64,000 bases of DNA from Sinohyriopsis cumingii (lineage: Eukaryota; Mollusca; Bivalvia; Unionida; Unionidae): NCBI GenBank assembly GCA_028554795.2, contig CM068830.1, positions 47,010,227 to 47,074,226 of the forward strand. The letters run 5' to 3'. The notes beneath the pieces were generated by a model. It saw nothing but the letters and a program-made list of their open reading frames with translations. It was not told the DNA's origin and did not search any database. The stretch's first letter is position 1. The number at the start of each line of letters is the position of its first letter. Both the position numbers and the translations under genes were made by a program. Positions 13,001 to 27,600 of the stretch are shown piece after piece.

Positions 13001-16000
13001 GTACCTACTTTTGATAAATGATGTTGTTTTGACTTAGATCAACATAAAAAAATAAAAATAAACAACTCTGGGTCTAACAGTGCCTGAGAAACTGGCCAAT
13101 GTTACCTAAAGTTCATGTTTCCGGGACATCATTAAGCTTTGTTTAATAAAACTTAACCAAGTCCCTGAAGGTTAAATTTTAGGTCACAATGACCTACTTT
13201 TGGCCAAGATGCATCTACATCCAAAGGTGAATGGCTATGGCTAACAGAGCCTGAAAAATTTAACTAAATGCAAAATGTAACCAAAAACAAAGAAACACTT
13301 GATATAGGTCAGTGACATACTTTTGGTTGAATCATACTATACCTGCTAAGATGCATCAACAAAGTTGCATGACCAAAAAATTAAATTTGACCTAAACATC
13401 AAAATTTAACCAAGGTGTAATGGTTGAATTGCCAAGGGTAACATTATATGTCCCCTTCACATTTGTGGTAGGAGATAATGAAAAAGGAAATTATTTGGAG
13501 ATTTTATGTGTGATTTACAATCAATTTATAGACATTTTCAAGGGGAACTCTATTTATGCCCCATATCTATGGAGAGGGTATATAGCTTTACTGATGCTTG
13601 TCCTATTCACTGATGTCATGATATCTCATTTCAAATTTCACAAATTTCATTTCCTCTCAACAAGTTTTGAAGTACCTAATCAATAAAAGCAAATTTTGGT
13701 ATGAGGCTTTACACTATGAATACCTAGCAAGAGTTAATATTTTTACCATTTGTAGGCAAAGTTTATGGGGAAGTTTTATTGCTCCCATTTGACTTTCAAC
13801 TTGCCCTTTAATTTCATTTTCAACTTGCCCTTTAATTTCATGTTTTTTCAAACAGTCAGTGGACTGAAATCAAATTTGGTAAGAGGCTTTACATTAAGAA
13901 AATCTTGATCAAAATTGATTATCACCATTTTCTGGCAAATTTTTAAGGAGTTATGAGCCTGTGTTACCTTGACCTTTTTGGCCTTCAAAATAAATTTCAC
14001 TTGTTTATTTTTTAAGGACTTTGGGATTAAAATCAAATTTTGTCTGAGACTTTAACTTAATAAGCCCTAGGTTTAGTTTAATTGTCACCATTTTCCAGAA
14101 AAATCTTACAGACTTATGGCCCTGTTTGATTTTGCACATGGCTTTTCAATTCCTTTTAGCTCCTTAACTTTTTGTGGTGCTAAAAGATTTAAAATAAATT
14201 TACTCTCAGGCTTACATTAAACCCAAGTAAAGTTCAATTTTCACTGTTTTGGGGTTTTATGGCACCTATGTAACTGAAAACTTTAATTTCCACTCCATAA
14301 CCTATTGAAGCACTTCATGAACCGAAACTAAATTTGGTTTGCAGCTTTATATTAAAATAATTTGCATTATTTTCTCACAAAACAAAATGGAGTCAGTATC
14401 ATTAGTAATTTCTCATACTCAAAGCATAACTATCTTCATAGATCAAAATTTTCAGCAATATCACACTGCTTTCATCTGTGAGTAATGTTGATCACATGAT
14501 CATGAATTGTCCAGAGCAAGGAAGCAACCTTTCCAGTTGTACAATGGTGTAATGACCCCTGTTTGACTTTGATCTTTGCCCTTGAATTGCATCATATCAG
14601 CAAGGGCATCAGTGACATTTCTAGATTTCGGTTAGACACGTCTTCTACATACAAGTTCTCCATGCATTTCTTTTCCAAACTATTATCATTTATATATGCT
14701 AAAGAGATTTATAAAATCTGACAGCATCCAATGTTTGTCCACTGCCATAAAGTCCCAGACTTACATTGTTTGCAATGAATAATTCTGGCAACTACTCAAT
14801 TTCTGATCCATATGTTTACACCAGTCTTCCCACACAAAGAGTTGGTGCCCTGCAATACAAAAATTAAAGATATTTACCATGCAGAAATTTGGCAAGTAAA
14901 ATTTCTATAACATTTTTAAGTGTAAAATGTAACACTTAAAAATGTAAATTTTATATATCTATAAAAGAATTACTCAGGGCAAAGGGCACGTAACCTCCTG
15001 AAGTTTTCTATTTAAAGGTAAAAAAACAAGACTTGCTGATTACACTGAGTATCAATTAGTCAAAGGCAGAATCTTGTACTGTTACATTTTTCTGTTTTCC
15101 TAATATCTGCTAACAAAACCAGCTATTGCTAATTAAAGTTTGTCACACAATGGTTGTTGTTTTGGGTTCAACACTATTTTTCATGGCTACTGGTGGAGGA
15201 AGAACTCCCAGAAAATACTGGGAAGAACCACCAACATAAGGGAAGCTACTGGCAAGCTTTCTCAATTACACATACTGGCTGAACCTGACACTCAAACCCA
15301 TGCAACACAGGTGAGATGGCAGTGATCGGTAAAGGCAAGTGCTTTAGACCACTCAGATACCTGGGGCCATCTTGTGACATACTGGATGAACTGATAAATA
15401 TACATGTGGGTAGATTTAATAACATTACCAAGCCACACCCACCCAATCCACCTACCCTAACTAAATAGCAGAAAAAGGACTACTTAACAAACTATGACAC
15501 CCTTGCCAAGAAAAGAACTGCATTAAAAATGTCAGATATAGGTATTACTTTTTCTGCAGCAACAAATATGGCAAAAGCATCATGATTGCCAATGTTAAAG
15601 TCTTGTCTTATGCCTTTGTATCCAAGTTTTTGCAAGCCAGGTAATGGATGCAGGTAAGACAAATGACTGTGAAGAATACCAGTTATTCTGTAGTATGATA
15701 CTAAAGAAACTTACAGTTTTGAAGAACGTTCACCAACTCTGCAGCATAATTGGAAATCATTCTGAAATATAACCATATATTAGAAAGTCATGTTTTTTAT
15801 TGAAAAAAAATAAAAAAACACAACATTTTGAGTAAAAAATTCAAGTTCATGCTTTATGATAGTATTAGAGTACTAAGTGTAGTACATTAAATGGTTGCCC
15901 CATGTTTACAGTCCTCCGTCAAGGCGTTCATGATCAATTCTCAAGATTATTAATTAATGGATATTAATGACCTTGACCCTGGTTTGCAGTCCCAAACAAG

Positions 16001-18593
16001 ACTTAATCTGCAGAAAATCATTATTTTCATTTTATACATACCATGACCTTGACCAATGAGCTTTTTAAATTCCAAAATTGATAGACTTCTTCTTTACTCT
16101 AAATGTAAGCCATCCACAAAATTCAGCCAAAGAACACATTTTTTGTTATTTAAAAAATATCAAATTTTCTTTTGAGCAACAATGATCTATTAGCTACACA
16201 ATCAATTCACCTCTTCTTCGACCACTCTGGTGGCCTAGTGGTTACAGGATCCACCTTGGATGCGGGAGGTTGTGGGCTTGAACCCTGGCTGAGTTATAAC
16301 AAAGACTTATAAGAACGGTACTAACAGCTGCATTGCTTGGCACTCAGCATTAAGAGGTTAGTGTTAGGACTGGTTGGCCTGGTGTCAGAATAATGTAACT
16401 GGGTGAGACATCATGCTACATGTCTGCAGCATGATGTCCCTATGCTAGACATCACTATAAACTGCCACACTACAGACATCGTAGCAATATGACTGCAAAA
16501 TTGTTAAAACTACGTTAAAATTCCGACACACACACACACACAACTCACCTCTTCCTTGCCTTATGTGCAAGCTCTCTACAGGCTTTGGCTACAGTACATA
16601 GTCTTGAATTAGAGCTATTATACCAAAACAATTGTTTTTTTTCTGTGACAATGACCCAAACCATGCTTCTTTCTCACCAAAAGTATAAGTCATCCACAAA
16701 CTTTGCTGAAGGTGCATGGTTGAGAATAGAAATTACCATGCAGAGACCACTTTAATATTTTGGCCAGATCCTTGGACTTTGACCATTTTTTAAAGCCAAA
16801 AATCAATCGATTTCAACCTTACTCTAAGTTCCAGTCATCCACAAAGTTACATCTAATGTGTCATGCATGATGAATCTCACTGTGCAGAAATCATTTTTCA
16901 ACAATTTTTTTTGAGATTTGACTTTATAACCCCAAATCGATCAGTTTCTTCCTTACCCCAAGTGTAACTCATCCACAAAAGTTTGATCCAGGCCTGTTTT
17001 GCAGAACTAATGTTATCCTGCTGAAACCATTTTTCTCCTTTCAGTTGGTGACATTGACCTGTGACTCCAGAATCTAAAGGTTTCTTTCTTATCCAAAGTG
17101 CAAACTATTCACAAAGTTTGATTCAAATATTATTGTATAGAAACCATATATTTTACTCAGTCACAGTGATCTTGAATTTTGACCTTATGACTCCAATATC
17201 GATAAGCTTCTTTCTTACCCCAAAACATGTCATTTACAGAGTTCAGCAATAGTAGATGGTGGAGAACATGAGATACTGTGAAGAAACAAAATAAGGAACA
17301 GACTGATGAATGGACATCATATCATTTTACACTCTACCTCTCAAATCCAATCCTGCTAAAAAATGAAGTCATATTTTCTGTCTTTTATATTCTAGATAAA
17401 GGGCAATAATTCTTACCCATTACCTCCCCTTACCACCACTAGGTTTAGCCAGTTTTTAAGCTGAATGAAGTGCCACTGAGGGTTCTCAAGTAGCAGGGTA
17501 GATGGGAGGATCTTTAAGTAATGTGATCTGGTAAGTATTCTTGGAGAAAGAAAACTTACCATCAAAATTTGCATTCTCTTTTGAATATATTCTCCAATGA
17601 CATTAAAATTAGGAGAATACATAATAGGAAGAGGCTCGCTAAGCATCCTATCTATATCACATGTATCTTTCTAGGGAAGAAAGATTGGATTCCCTATGTG
17701 AATGGTAACTTGCTCCTACCTAAAGTCTATGGTCACATGAACTGTGACTGCTCTATCAAGTTATGGTAATCATTGTACTGTTCATGGAAAAGTTTGGAGT
17801 TTAATTACACAATTGGTCTCATTCAAGCATGCTTTCACATGACTTTGAGAAATCTGTCAAACTAGGGTCAATTAAAATGCTTCAAAGAACTCTATTTCTG
17901 ACAGAAGGTGCTTCCATAAAACTTTGTAAATATGAAACTACAAAGACATCTTTCCCTATCTGAGATTTTTTTGGACATGCAGTTTATGCATGCAGTAAGA
18001 TAAAATTAACATGAAAGCTTAAAAGAATATACCTGGACATCACTTTGTAGTATACAGATGCCAAATAAGCCAAAGCAGGTGGTGTATCTCGATCAGTAAA
18101 TGAATCTGTCAAAGTGTGTACAAAACGTGACATCACCTCATCAACATAATGAAGAAAGAAATCACCTCATCCCATCAGCCAATGAAATAACTTCTACAGT
18201 AAGTGAAAGCCTCATTCTGGTCCTACAAATTTTACCAGACTCATTTGGTCGAATCTCAAGGAACCACACAAAAGTTTGGTTGAACTGACAATGGCAGTAT
18301 CAACTTAAAAAAAGATTTGTAAGAGTGATTCTGACTGGTCAGCTGCATCTAGTGAAATGCACCAGCACTTGGCCCATAACTGGCTTACTGACCCACCATA
18401 GTGTGGAGATGGAATTAGATCTGAACCTTAGCTAGAAAAGAAGGTCCCCAAATTGCTGTCTTGCAAAATTTAGTTCCCTACCATCCTTTTTTAAGTTAAA
18501 CATATAATTTTGCCAACAGAAATAGTTTAGCACAACAGCAGTATGAATTGTACTGCATTTCAGATTCATTATATATTAAACTGTCTAAATTGC

Positions 18594-18674
<81 letters not shown>

Positions 18675-21600
18675 TATATATATATATATAAAATTATAAA
18701 TAGGCTGCAATTGAAATACATTTTTTTTTACAAATCCAGTTGACAAAATTGTATGAAAATTGTGTAATTTATAGTATTTGTTCATACCTCTCTGTTGTAT
18801 CATCTAGTCCAAGGAGCAACTTGAGGGTGATGATAATATACGACATGGCCATGCCCTCCCAGAATGGCAGCCTATGGTTAAATAATGCTGGCTTATACTG
18901 CCAGGTGAAGCTCTGACACTGAACAAGACCCATAACATAGCCATGCATCTCCGCTGAAATAGGGATCAAATACTCATGTTGGATAATTTTATATGTGTAA
19001 TTATAGAAATATGCACCAATGATTTGGAAATATTTTGTGGTTGTTTTGACATGTGCATTTTGCTGCACAGTTGGCTGCAATGACAAATTAGCCATTTAAA
19101 ACAGATTTCATATCAAAATACACCTGACTAACCAGGGATTATAGAGATAAAACCAACTGTTTTTTTTAAACCTGGACAAGAAGTAACCCATATTCTAATT
19201 CAGACTAATACACTAATTAGTGAGGCCTCAGGTGGCCAAGTGGTCGAAGCTGCTCGCCTTTACAGATCACTGACATTTCACCTCAGTTTATGTGGGTTTG
19301 AGTCTTGGGCTCAGTTAATATGGGTATGTGAGAAAGTTTGCCAATAGCTTTCCATGGGTCAGTCGTTCTTACTGGGGTTTTCTGCATTTCTCCTCCACCA
19401 AATATACTAGCCACCATGTATAGCCTATCATGTGCTGAAAAACCCATAATAACAACATCTTACCTTTTCCTGAAGATGGAAACAGACTATTATGGCTCTA
19501 TTACCACACTGGTTTTTAAAAAGGATACCTAATAAATTTATTCCAGCATGATTTACTACCTTGGGAACTTTTCTTGTTGAAGATAAATAACTTTCTTCTT
19601 TTAAAAAAAATCTGATTGGTGTCCAACAAATTTTTTAATTACAGTGAAATGATTTTTTCCCCCTCAATTAATTTGACTTCAAAAACAGTGGTCATTAGTT
19701 TGCTATAAAATTTAAAGTCAACTGCTGTAGCAATTTTGTTGCTTGTTGGTATGCTTGTTCCTATCTTACACTGAATGTATGATGAAAAGCTAAACATGAC
19801 ATCACATATAAAAATGTTCAGTAACAGACTTGTCAGATTTCTCTACAAGCAATTTTATTATATCATAAACAAATTTCTGGAACATGCCTGATTCATTCTA
19901 AAGATGCACAATCCAGTATTTCTGATAAGAAATATTCTTGCAGGGTGTAGTTAAGTTAATAAATGTCAGGCATTAAAACCACTAGGTAAAACAGAATGGC
20001 AGACAATCTATGCTTCAAAAGTCAAAATGCAAGTATCTAATTTATGATCCAAATACATGTGATATATGAAAATGTGTTACTGTGTAATTTATTATAAGTG
20101 TAAAATACACCCACCCACCCCGAATGAAGGCTTGATTCTAATTAATGCTGAGTTGTCATTTATCTGACAGGAGTGGGAAGTGGAAGCAAGGAAGGTAACT
20201 TAAACACACTGTTAACAATCATCTGCTCACATGCTTGTTGTTGTTGTTGTTTTAGGGTTTAACGCCATTTTTCAGCACACGATAGGCCATACATGGTGGC
20301 CAGTATTAATGGTGGAGGAAGAACCAGGGAAAACCCCAGAAAGAACCACCGACCCATCAGAAGCTACTGGCAAGCTTTCTCACATACCCACATTAGCCGA
20401 ATCCGAGACTCGAACCCACGCAGACAGAGGTGAGATGGCAGTAATCCGTAATGGACAGCACTTTAGACCACTCGGTCACTCGGGGCCCCTCTGCTCACAT
20501 GCATAGCCAACAATGACAGCAATGAAATTTGCAATGCATACTGATGATGGTAATTTGGCCAAAAGAGTTCAATTTGTGATGTTGTTGTTATTGTTTTGGG
20601 TTTAAAGTCGTTTTTCAGCACATGATAGCCTATAGATGGCAGCCATTATAACTGGTAGAGGAAGAACCCAGGAAAACTCCAGTAAGAACCACTGACCCAT
20701 GTGAAGTGTTATGTATATTTGATTTAATTTATAACTGTTTGTAAGTTTTAAAATCTTTTTATTTTTTAATTTCATTTTATGTCAAAATAATGTAGTTTTG
20801 TTTACTAGGAACTCAATACTTTTCCAGATAATTGTTTGACCTTGACTGATTCATTTGTAAACACATAAAGCTGACCTAGTTCCCAACCTTAATTCACAAT
20901 TACAGTCGGGTTAGAAATTATAAATCAATGAATGAATTGACTAAATTCCGTGCACTTTTTATCACATTAAAGGTTTCCATTATTGAAATCGGTAAGGGGG
21001 TACAAACAAACAGGTTAACAACCTTGGACAATTTTATCTGTGACTATGGAAAGAAATTAAAAATTTTGGGTTTATTTCAATTTTCAAAGACTTTTAAAGA
21101 CCTCAGTGTAATCTGTTCGATTTTCCCAAACTTTCAAGGCCTTGAAAATGCTACCTTATTTTTCCCAAACTCTCAAAGACCTTCAAAGACCGTATGAACC
21201 CTGTATATGTGTGCTCATTGAGAATTCTTGAACAAAGACATTTCTTAAAAAATTTATTCAGATTTCCAACACTGGAGTGTTATTTCTTGTGTTTCTTCAA
21301 GGAACTGTAGATAACAACACTGTACCAGATACAGCACACCTCATTGCCTTCCATCTTGGATTCTTCATCGGGACTCAATCTTGAATTTGTTAGAACATTT
21401 CATTATTAGGACTTCTAAAATTTATGCGTAGATTATTCTTGTATTATTTTTGGATATGATTCTTAAAACCTTAAGTTCTTATTTTATGTATTTGTACAGA
21501 ATTTTTCCAGGGAAATAAATTGTTAAATTTTTCAAAGTTTGTTGTTTTCACTCTTTTTTGTTTTACTGTTTATTCGAGACTAAACATGTAACATAAGAGA

Positions 21601-24600
21601 AGCTACTGGCAAGCGTTCTCATGTATCCATACTGGCTGAACCCGAGACTCAAACCAATGCTGACAGAGGTGAGACAGCAGTGACTGGAAAAGGGGAGACC
21701 TTTAGACCATTTGGCCACTCAGGGCCCCCTTTTTGAATGTTATGACTGTCTTGAAATCCATAAATACTGAGCCAAAAAGGTGGAGGAGGAGGGTAGTATG
21801 GGTTTCAAGATGGTCACAACATTCCTTCCAGAAATTTAACATATAACTATTAATATAAACAGATATTTAATTGCTGCATTAAAAACTGATACTTTTTTAA
21901 AATCAAATAATTCGCTTCTTATGAAGGAAGTAACTTGTTACCAGGCAAGTCCAACTGCTGGATGTAGCGACTGATCAACTGTGTCATTGGAATTTCTGGG
22001 AAATTCTGTATTTCTAAGAAAACTGCTAAGTTACCAACCCCCTTCTGAAGGGACTGCAGAGTGGGAACTCTTCTCTGAAAAATAGATTTAAATTTTTTTT
22101 TAAAATTTCAAGGTCCAAATATTGGGGAATTTATTGAGGTAAAGAAGGAGGAAGCTTGTAAATATTATGCGATAATTTAGCACATCTGGTTAACTCCTGG
22201 TGTGTGTGTGTTTTTTTTAATTAGCTTGAATTCCGCACTTATGTATCCTAAATAGATCCCATTACAAAAAAAAACTCCAAAAGAAACAAGGTTCTGAAAT
22301 GAGTAAGCTGCATCTTGTTTTGTTTTGGCTCAGTCTGAATAAAATCAGATCTCCACTGTTATACATGAAGGGCTGATTTTATCAACCAATTAGATGAAGT
22401 CTTATAGCTTCATGTTTGGAGACTGAGCAGTGTGTTTGAAAAGCATGAATGTGTACAAACAATTTGATTCACTTTCAGATTTTTGAAAGCTGCATTTCCA
22501 TTGGCTAATTCAAAGGTCACCAGAACATGACCCATAAGTGGTCGTCTTCAGATTTTCATGTAGGACAGCAGAGATCTGATTTTATTCAGATTGGTTTTGC
22601 CAAAAACGAAGCACAAAATAATTTTCCCTAGATGCGGTGCTCATCAATAAACCTATTCTTCATGAAATGAACAAAAAAATACAGAGTCCCTTGAAGACAC
22701 TTACACTCTTGTTGCTGAAAAGTATTTCTAGGAATTCAAAACAAGAATATTTCTTCATTGTAACTGTTGAGTGCTAATTTGATCTCTGATATTCTTAGCC
22801 ATTGGGGAAGCCATATTGGACATAAGATTGGCACTATTTTCATTATAATACTTTCACTGAAAACAGTATGTGAACATAACCATCCATTCAGGAGTAGTAA
22901 GGACAAGAATTTCATGATGTCTGCCATGGTGGCCATAAAGGATTTCAGACTGGAACCATTTTCATTTAGGTCCAACTAGATAGCACATTCTGGCATAAAC
23001 CCATTGTCCATATGACCATCCGTCTAAAAAGATTTTCAAGACGTCTACTAAAGTGACTAATTTGGAGGTCATATTAGCATGACTTTCATTTGGGAATAAC
23101 TAGACATGATAAAAGTCTTCCTATGAAAATCCCAAGTCAGTAAGACTTTCCATTCTGGAGAAGTTGCGATAAGATTTTCAAGATGCCTGCTAAGGTGGCC
23201 TTACTGGTATTCTGATCAGCATAATTTTTATTTAGAATCAACCAGGCATCATAAGAATTCTGGTGCAAACCCATGTCGATGTGACTTTCCCTTTTGGAGG
23301 AATAGCAATAACAGGATTTTCACCAGTAACAATGGCACCATTTTCATTATGGACCAAATAGACCATGTGATGAATGAAGGTGCAAAGTTTCATAAGAATT
23401 CTCCAAGTAGTTAAAGCAAACTAGTGTAATAGACAGATGACAGATGTCAGTTGAAAGACAACAAGCCATCCTATAAGACCTTCTGGTCTAAGACCAGTAC
23501 AATCAAAACTAATATGGAAAAAAGAAAACCTCTAATAAAAATCCCATCAACAATAAAAATTTAAATAATTACAGATAACTGATGATTACTTACTGATCCA
23601 AACAGCCTGTCATCACCAACAAAACGTTTCATGTCACTGGGCAAAACTGAGGCAAGATCAAAGTATGGAAACTTCCTGCTCTTTATCCATCTGAAAGAAA
23701 ATCAGCCTGAAGATGATGAGCTTGATATCATATTCTTTGATTTATTTTCTCCTAATCTAAATCTCTTATTTCTTTTTCTTTCAAAAGCAAAGTTTTTTTT
23801 ATAAATTATATTTCCCTGACAAAACTTACCTGATCAGAAAATTTTAGAATAATTTTCTTTGCTACCCTCAAATCCAGTAATCCCAGAAAGATGGAAAAAA
23901 ACATCTTTCTGTCTATATAATATATAGCAAAAATGAAGAAACTCTCAAAAGTTAACTTTCTACTCACTAGGGGCTATTGCTCTATCCTACTTTCACTTTA
24001 GCAACACCTTAAAGGATGCATCATTGCTCTACTAAAAGGACAGATGTCTCCTAATGTTAGTTTAGAACAACATCTGACAATTTGTTTATGTAAGTACATG
24101 GGAGATCCCTGTGAGATTCTGCACTTAATTTATCATCATCAAAAGCTTCCCAGGCCAATCAAGCGAAAGTGGCAAACACATGCCTGGGTCAAAGGTTGTC
24201 CTTTTATGAATGGGGAGTGGTCACTTGTCTGAGCAGCTACCACCCAGCAAGATTCAGTTCTCTCCTTATCAAGGGCATGTCAACCAAATGGAAATTTGAG
24301 ACGGCAGACTGGGCATGCCAGTCAGCAGACTCCATTAGGTCCCGAATTTGGACATTACATTCAAAAAAGGCTCATGAAAGCTGTAAGCTAAGATCTTCCT
24401 TGTGTAGCTGATCCTATGAGAGTTCAGAGTACACTGATTTAATAACTCCCTTTAGCCAAGTGATATGTTGTGCATTCTTGCCTTCAGTGGTAGGAACAGT
24501 TTTTAACAGTTGATGCAGATACTGTCTGTGCATCTCAGGCAACATCTGATGGTACATATAAGGCCCTGCATCTCTGCTTCTCTTGACAGATTGTTCAAGG

Positions 24601-27600
24601 AGAGGAATGAAAATTATTGTTGGTTGACTAGTGACAGCCAGCTGTTCTGAGGAAGAAACCAGGTTGTCTCATTAAAACGAATGAACCATCCAAACAGAAC
24701 TGCAAGTAGTTCTTCAGATCTATAGATACCATATGTAGCTTACTCACTCTGCATTACGAAGTTAGCATTATAATAAACTGCAAGTCATGCATGATAGCTG
24801 TATCAATGTATGTGCATGGATAAGTCAGAATTGGGCTACATGTCAGAGATTATCTTGCTGCAGCAAAAATAAAAAATTTCATTAAGTCTGAGATCAAGGA
24901 ACATTATTCCTTGATTGTGATAGGAGCTAACCTCAAGGAGAAAGAAGTTTGCTACTAGGGAATAAGCACTGAGAGTGGTTTAATTTGTTTGATGTGACAC
25001 CTATTCATTCGGCTGTTGTGATCCTCTTTAGAACTGAAGGTTGTCATCCTTTCCAGGTTTGATGCTGCAAACTCCTTTTCAATTAGGACATCTCTGAAAG
25101 GTGTCAGGAGTGAAGGAGGAGTTTGTTTGGACATAGATTAGTGGTGATCTCAACTGCTTCAGTGGAGCAGTAGTCACTGTGAGGTGGGTATGTCTGTCGC
25201 TAAGTTCAGCAGATCATTAATCCAATCCAGGGTGTTCAAAACTGATGGAGGGAAGGTGAATGCCAACATTACCGCACAGCTGATTAAATGAGCATGTATG
25301 TCCATGCCTCTGGAGTCATGAAAAATGAAAATGAATGTCAAGCATCAGATGGTCCCAAAGGGCACAGACCTGATGGAAGGTTCCTTGTGGGATAGCTCTG
25401 TAAAGTTGTCCTCCCTTCATAACTAGCCAGTCAGGGCATTGTGCCAGCCAAGAATCTGTTGGACTTGAATATTACCTGATGCTAGGAGTACCCATGAAGG
25501 TATTCCGTTAGTGTGGGAAAAATTTCTGGCGATTATCACGATATGTTTCATGGATATGTTCCACCCATGTGGAAAACTGCACTGAGAATGGCTTTCGTTT
25601 CAAGAGGTTGATATGATGAGCTTTCTCTTTAAGAATCCGTAAGCCATTGACCCTCGCAGGTCCTGTAGTAAACTGAAATTGTGACGGTTCCAGCCCTGCA
25701 TTCAGTAGGCCAAGAAGCTGTATGAAACTTCCTCACCTAAACAATGTCTTGCTTGATGCTTTCTCCGACACACAAGTTATACTTCAATGTGTTTGGGAGA
25801 AAGACACCAAGTGGTAAGGGTTTCTTTCCAAGATGGACCTCAATGTTGAGAAGAGACAAGTTGTGACTTCTGAACATTGATCATCCACCACACAATGAGG
25901 AAGGATGTTTATGCATGTCATGAACCCCAAACCAAACTTAATGAATGTTTTTGTGCTGTGTAATGCAGGAAAATCACCATCTCTGCAGCAGATATTGAGA
26001 CCTCATCAGTGAAGGCCCATAGGCTTAGACTGGGGCTGTATGAATCGGTATATGGAAGTATGTGTCAGACATCATAGGACTGATCATGTTCTAGTCTCAT
26101 CTCTATCGTAGGTCTCAATTGGCATATGACTTTGAAAATGAAAATGTTCTGGCATGGAATCCCTGTTTGTGTGGTTTTCATACTATCTATACTGCTCTCT
26201 ATAACCAGAAAAACAGGACATTTGTGTGATCATTGTCCCCATTCATGGAATCACATTGGAGTTCATTCATTGAGGTAAAAAAATGAGAATGGAGGGATTT
26301 GAATAGTGAAATATGGAGACTTCTGACATGGTTTGGCTAACCCACCATTTTGTGAGAATGACAGGTCCAAATCTGACTAAAATGGATTAGTCAGGCGCTT
26401 CAGGTTGGTCACTAGAAGGCATGGGTAAATGAGTATCACAAATGACTGACAGAAGGACTAGGGAAGGAGAAACTGTTTCTCTGAGTCTCCTCCCAGCTGC
26501 CAGTGAAATTAAGGGCATAGGATCACCTATGATTCCTTGGCTAGCAGAAAAAAAACAGTAAAATCCTGCCATTGTTGAAAACTGCCACTGCGAGATCTCT
26601 GGAATCAATCAATCCTTTTATTGTAATTTCCATAACAGTGTCATGCAGAGATAGGAGATTGCACTTAAAGTTAAAGGGCGACTCTTGTATCTCTTGCTTG
26701 GATTGTCTGGAGGACATCTTATCCAAGGCAGTTAAAGTATACATCTTATCCAAGGCAGTTAAAGTATAGAACTGCTTTAAACTGGCTGTAACAGTAGACA
26801 CAGCTCCAGTGGCTTAGTGGTTAGTGCATCTACCTTGGATGTGGAAGTCGCAGGTTTGAACCCTGGCCGAGTCATATCACAGACTTATGAAAATGGTACT
26901 AACAGCTGCCTCACTAAACATTCAGCTTTAAGCGGTTAGTGTTAGGACTGGTCAGCCTGGTGTCAGGATAATGTGACTGGGTGGGACATCATGCTACATG
27001 TCTGTGGCATGATGCCCCAGTGCTAGACATCACTATAAACTGTCACACTGCAGACACTGTAACAATATGACTGATTTTTTTTTTAAAGCTATGTAAAAAA
27101 TCCAAATCACACACACACACACAACAGTAGATACCAAGCATGTAGAAGAGATAAGAATTGCTTTCCTCTGACACAATAATGCAGAGATGGAAAGAGGTTT
27201 TGGTGTTAACAGAAGAGCTGTATTCAGAGGTAGCAAAGAAAGTTATTCTAGTGTAATCTGATCAGGTAATGTATTTGGCGAAGAAGTTCTAAAAACAGTT
27301 TACCTCAAACCATTGTGGATTATCAGTCTAAAATTCTGCAGTAAATGTCACTATACTTTTTCAAAACTTTATGCGACAGTTCACATAACACAACAAATTT
27401 GCACAAGATCAAGACTATAAAATCAGTATGCACATGAGAAGTTATTCAAATAAAAGCTGGATTAAGTTACAAACTATATGCATGCATGCATCTATAGACA
27501 GAATTGATTACTGTGGTCCCCTTTTATGCATTCAAATATCTAATTATTTTATAACAGAAAAATATTTAGCCAAACTATTATGTACTAATACATAACCACG

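Noticed and set aside
18585..18803. Small minus-strand frame of repeated Ile-Tyr
   Set aside because: A direct translation of the (AT)n microsatellite.
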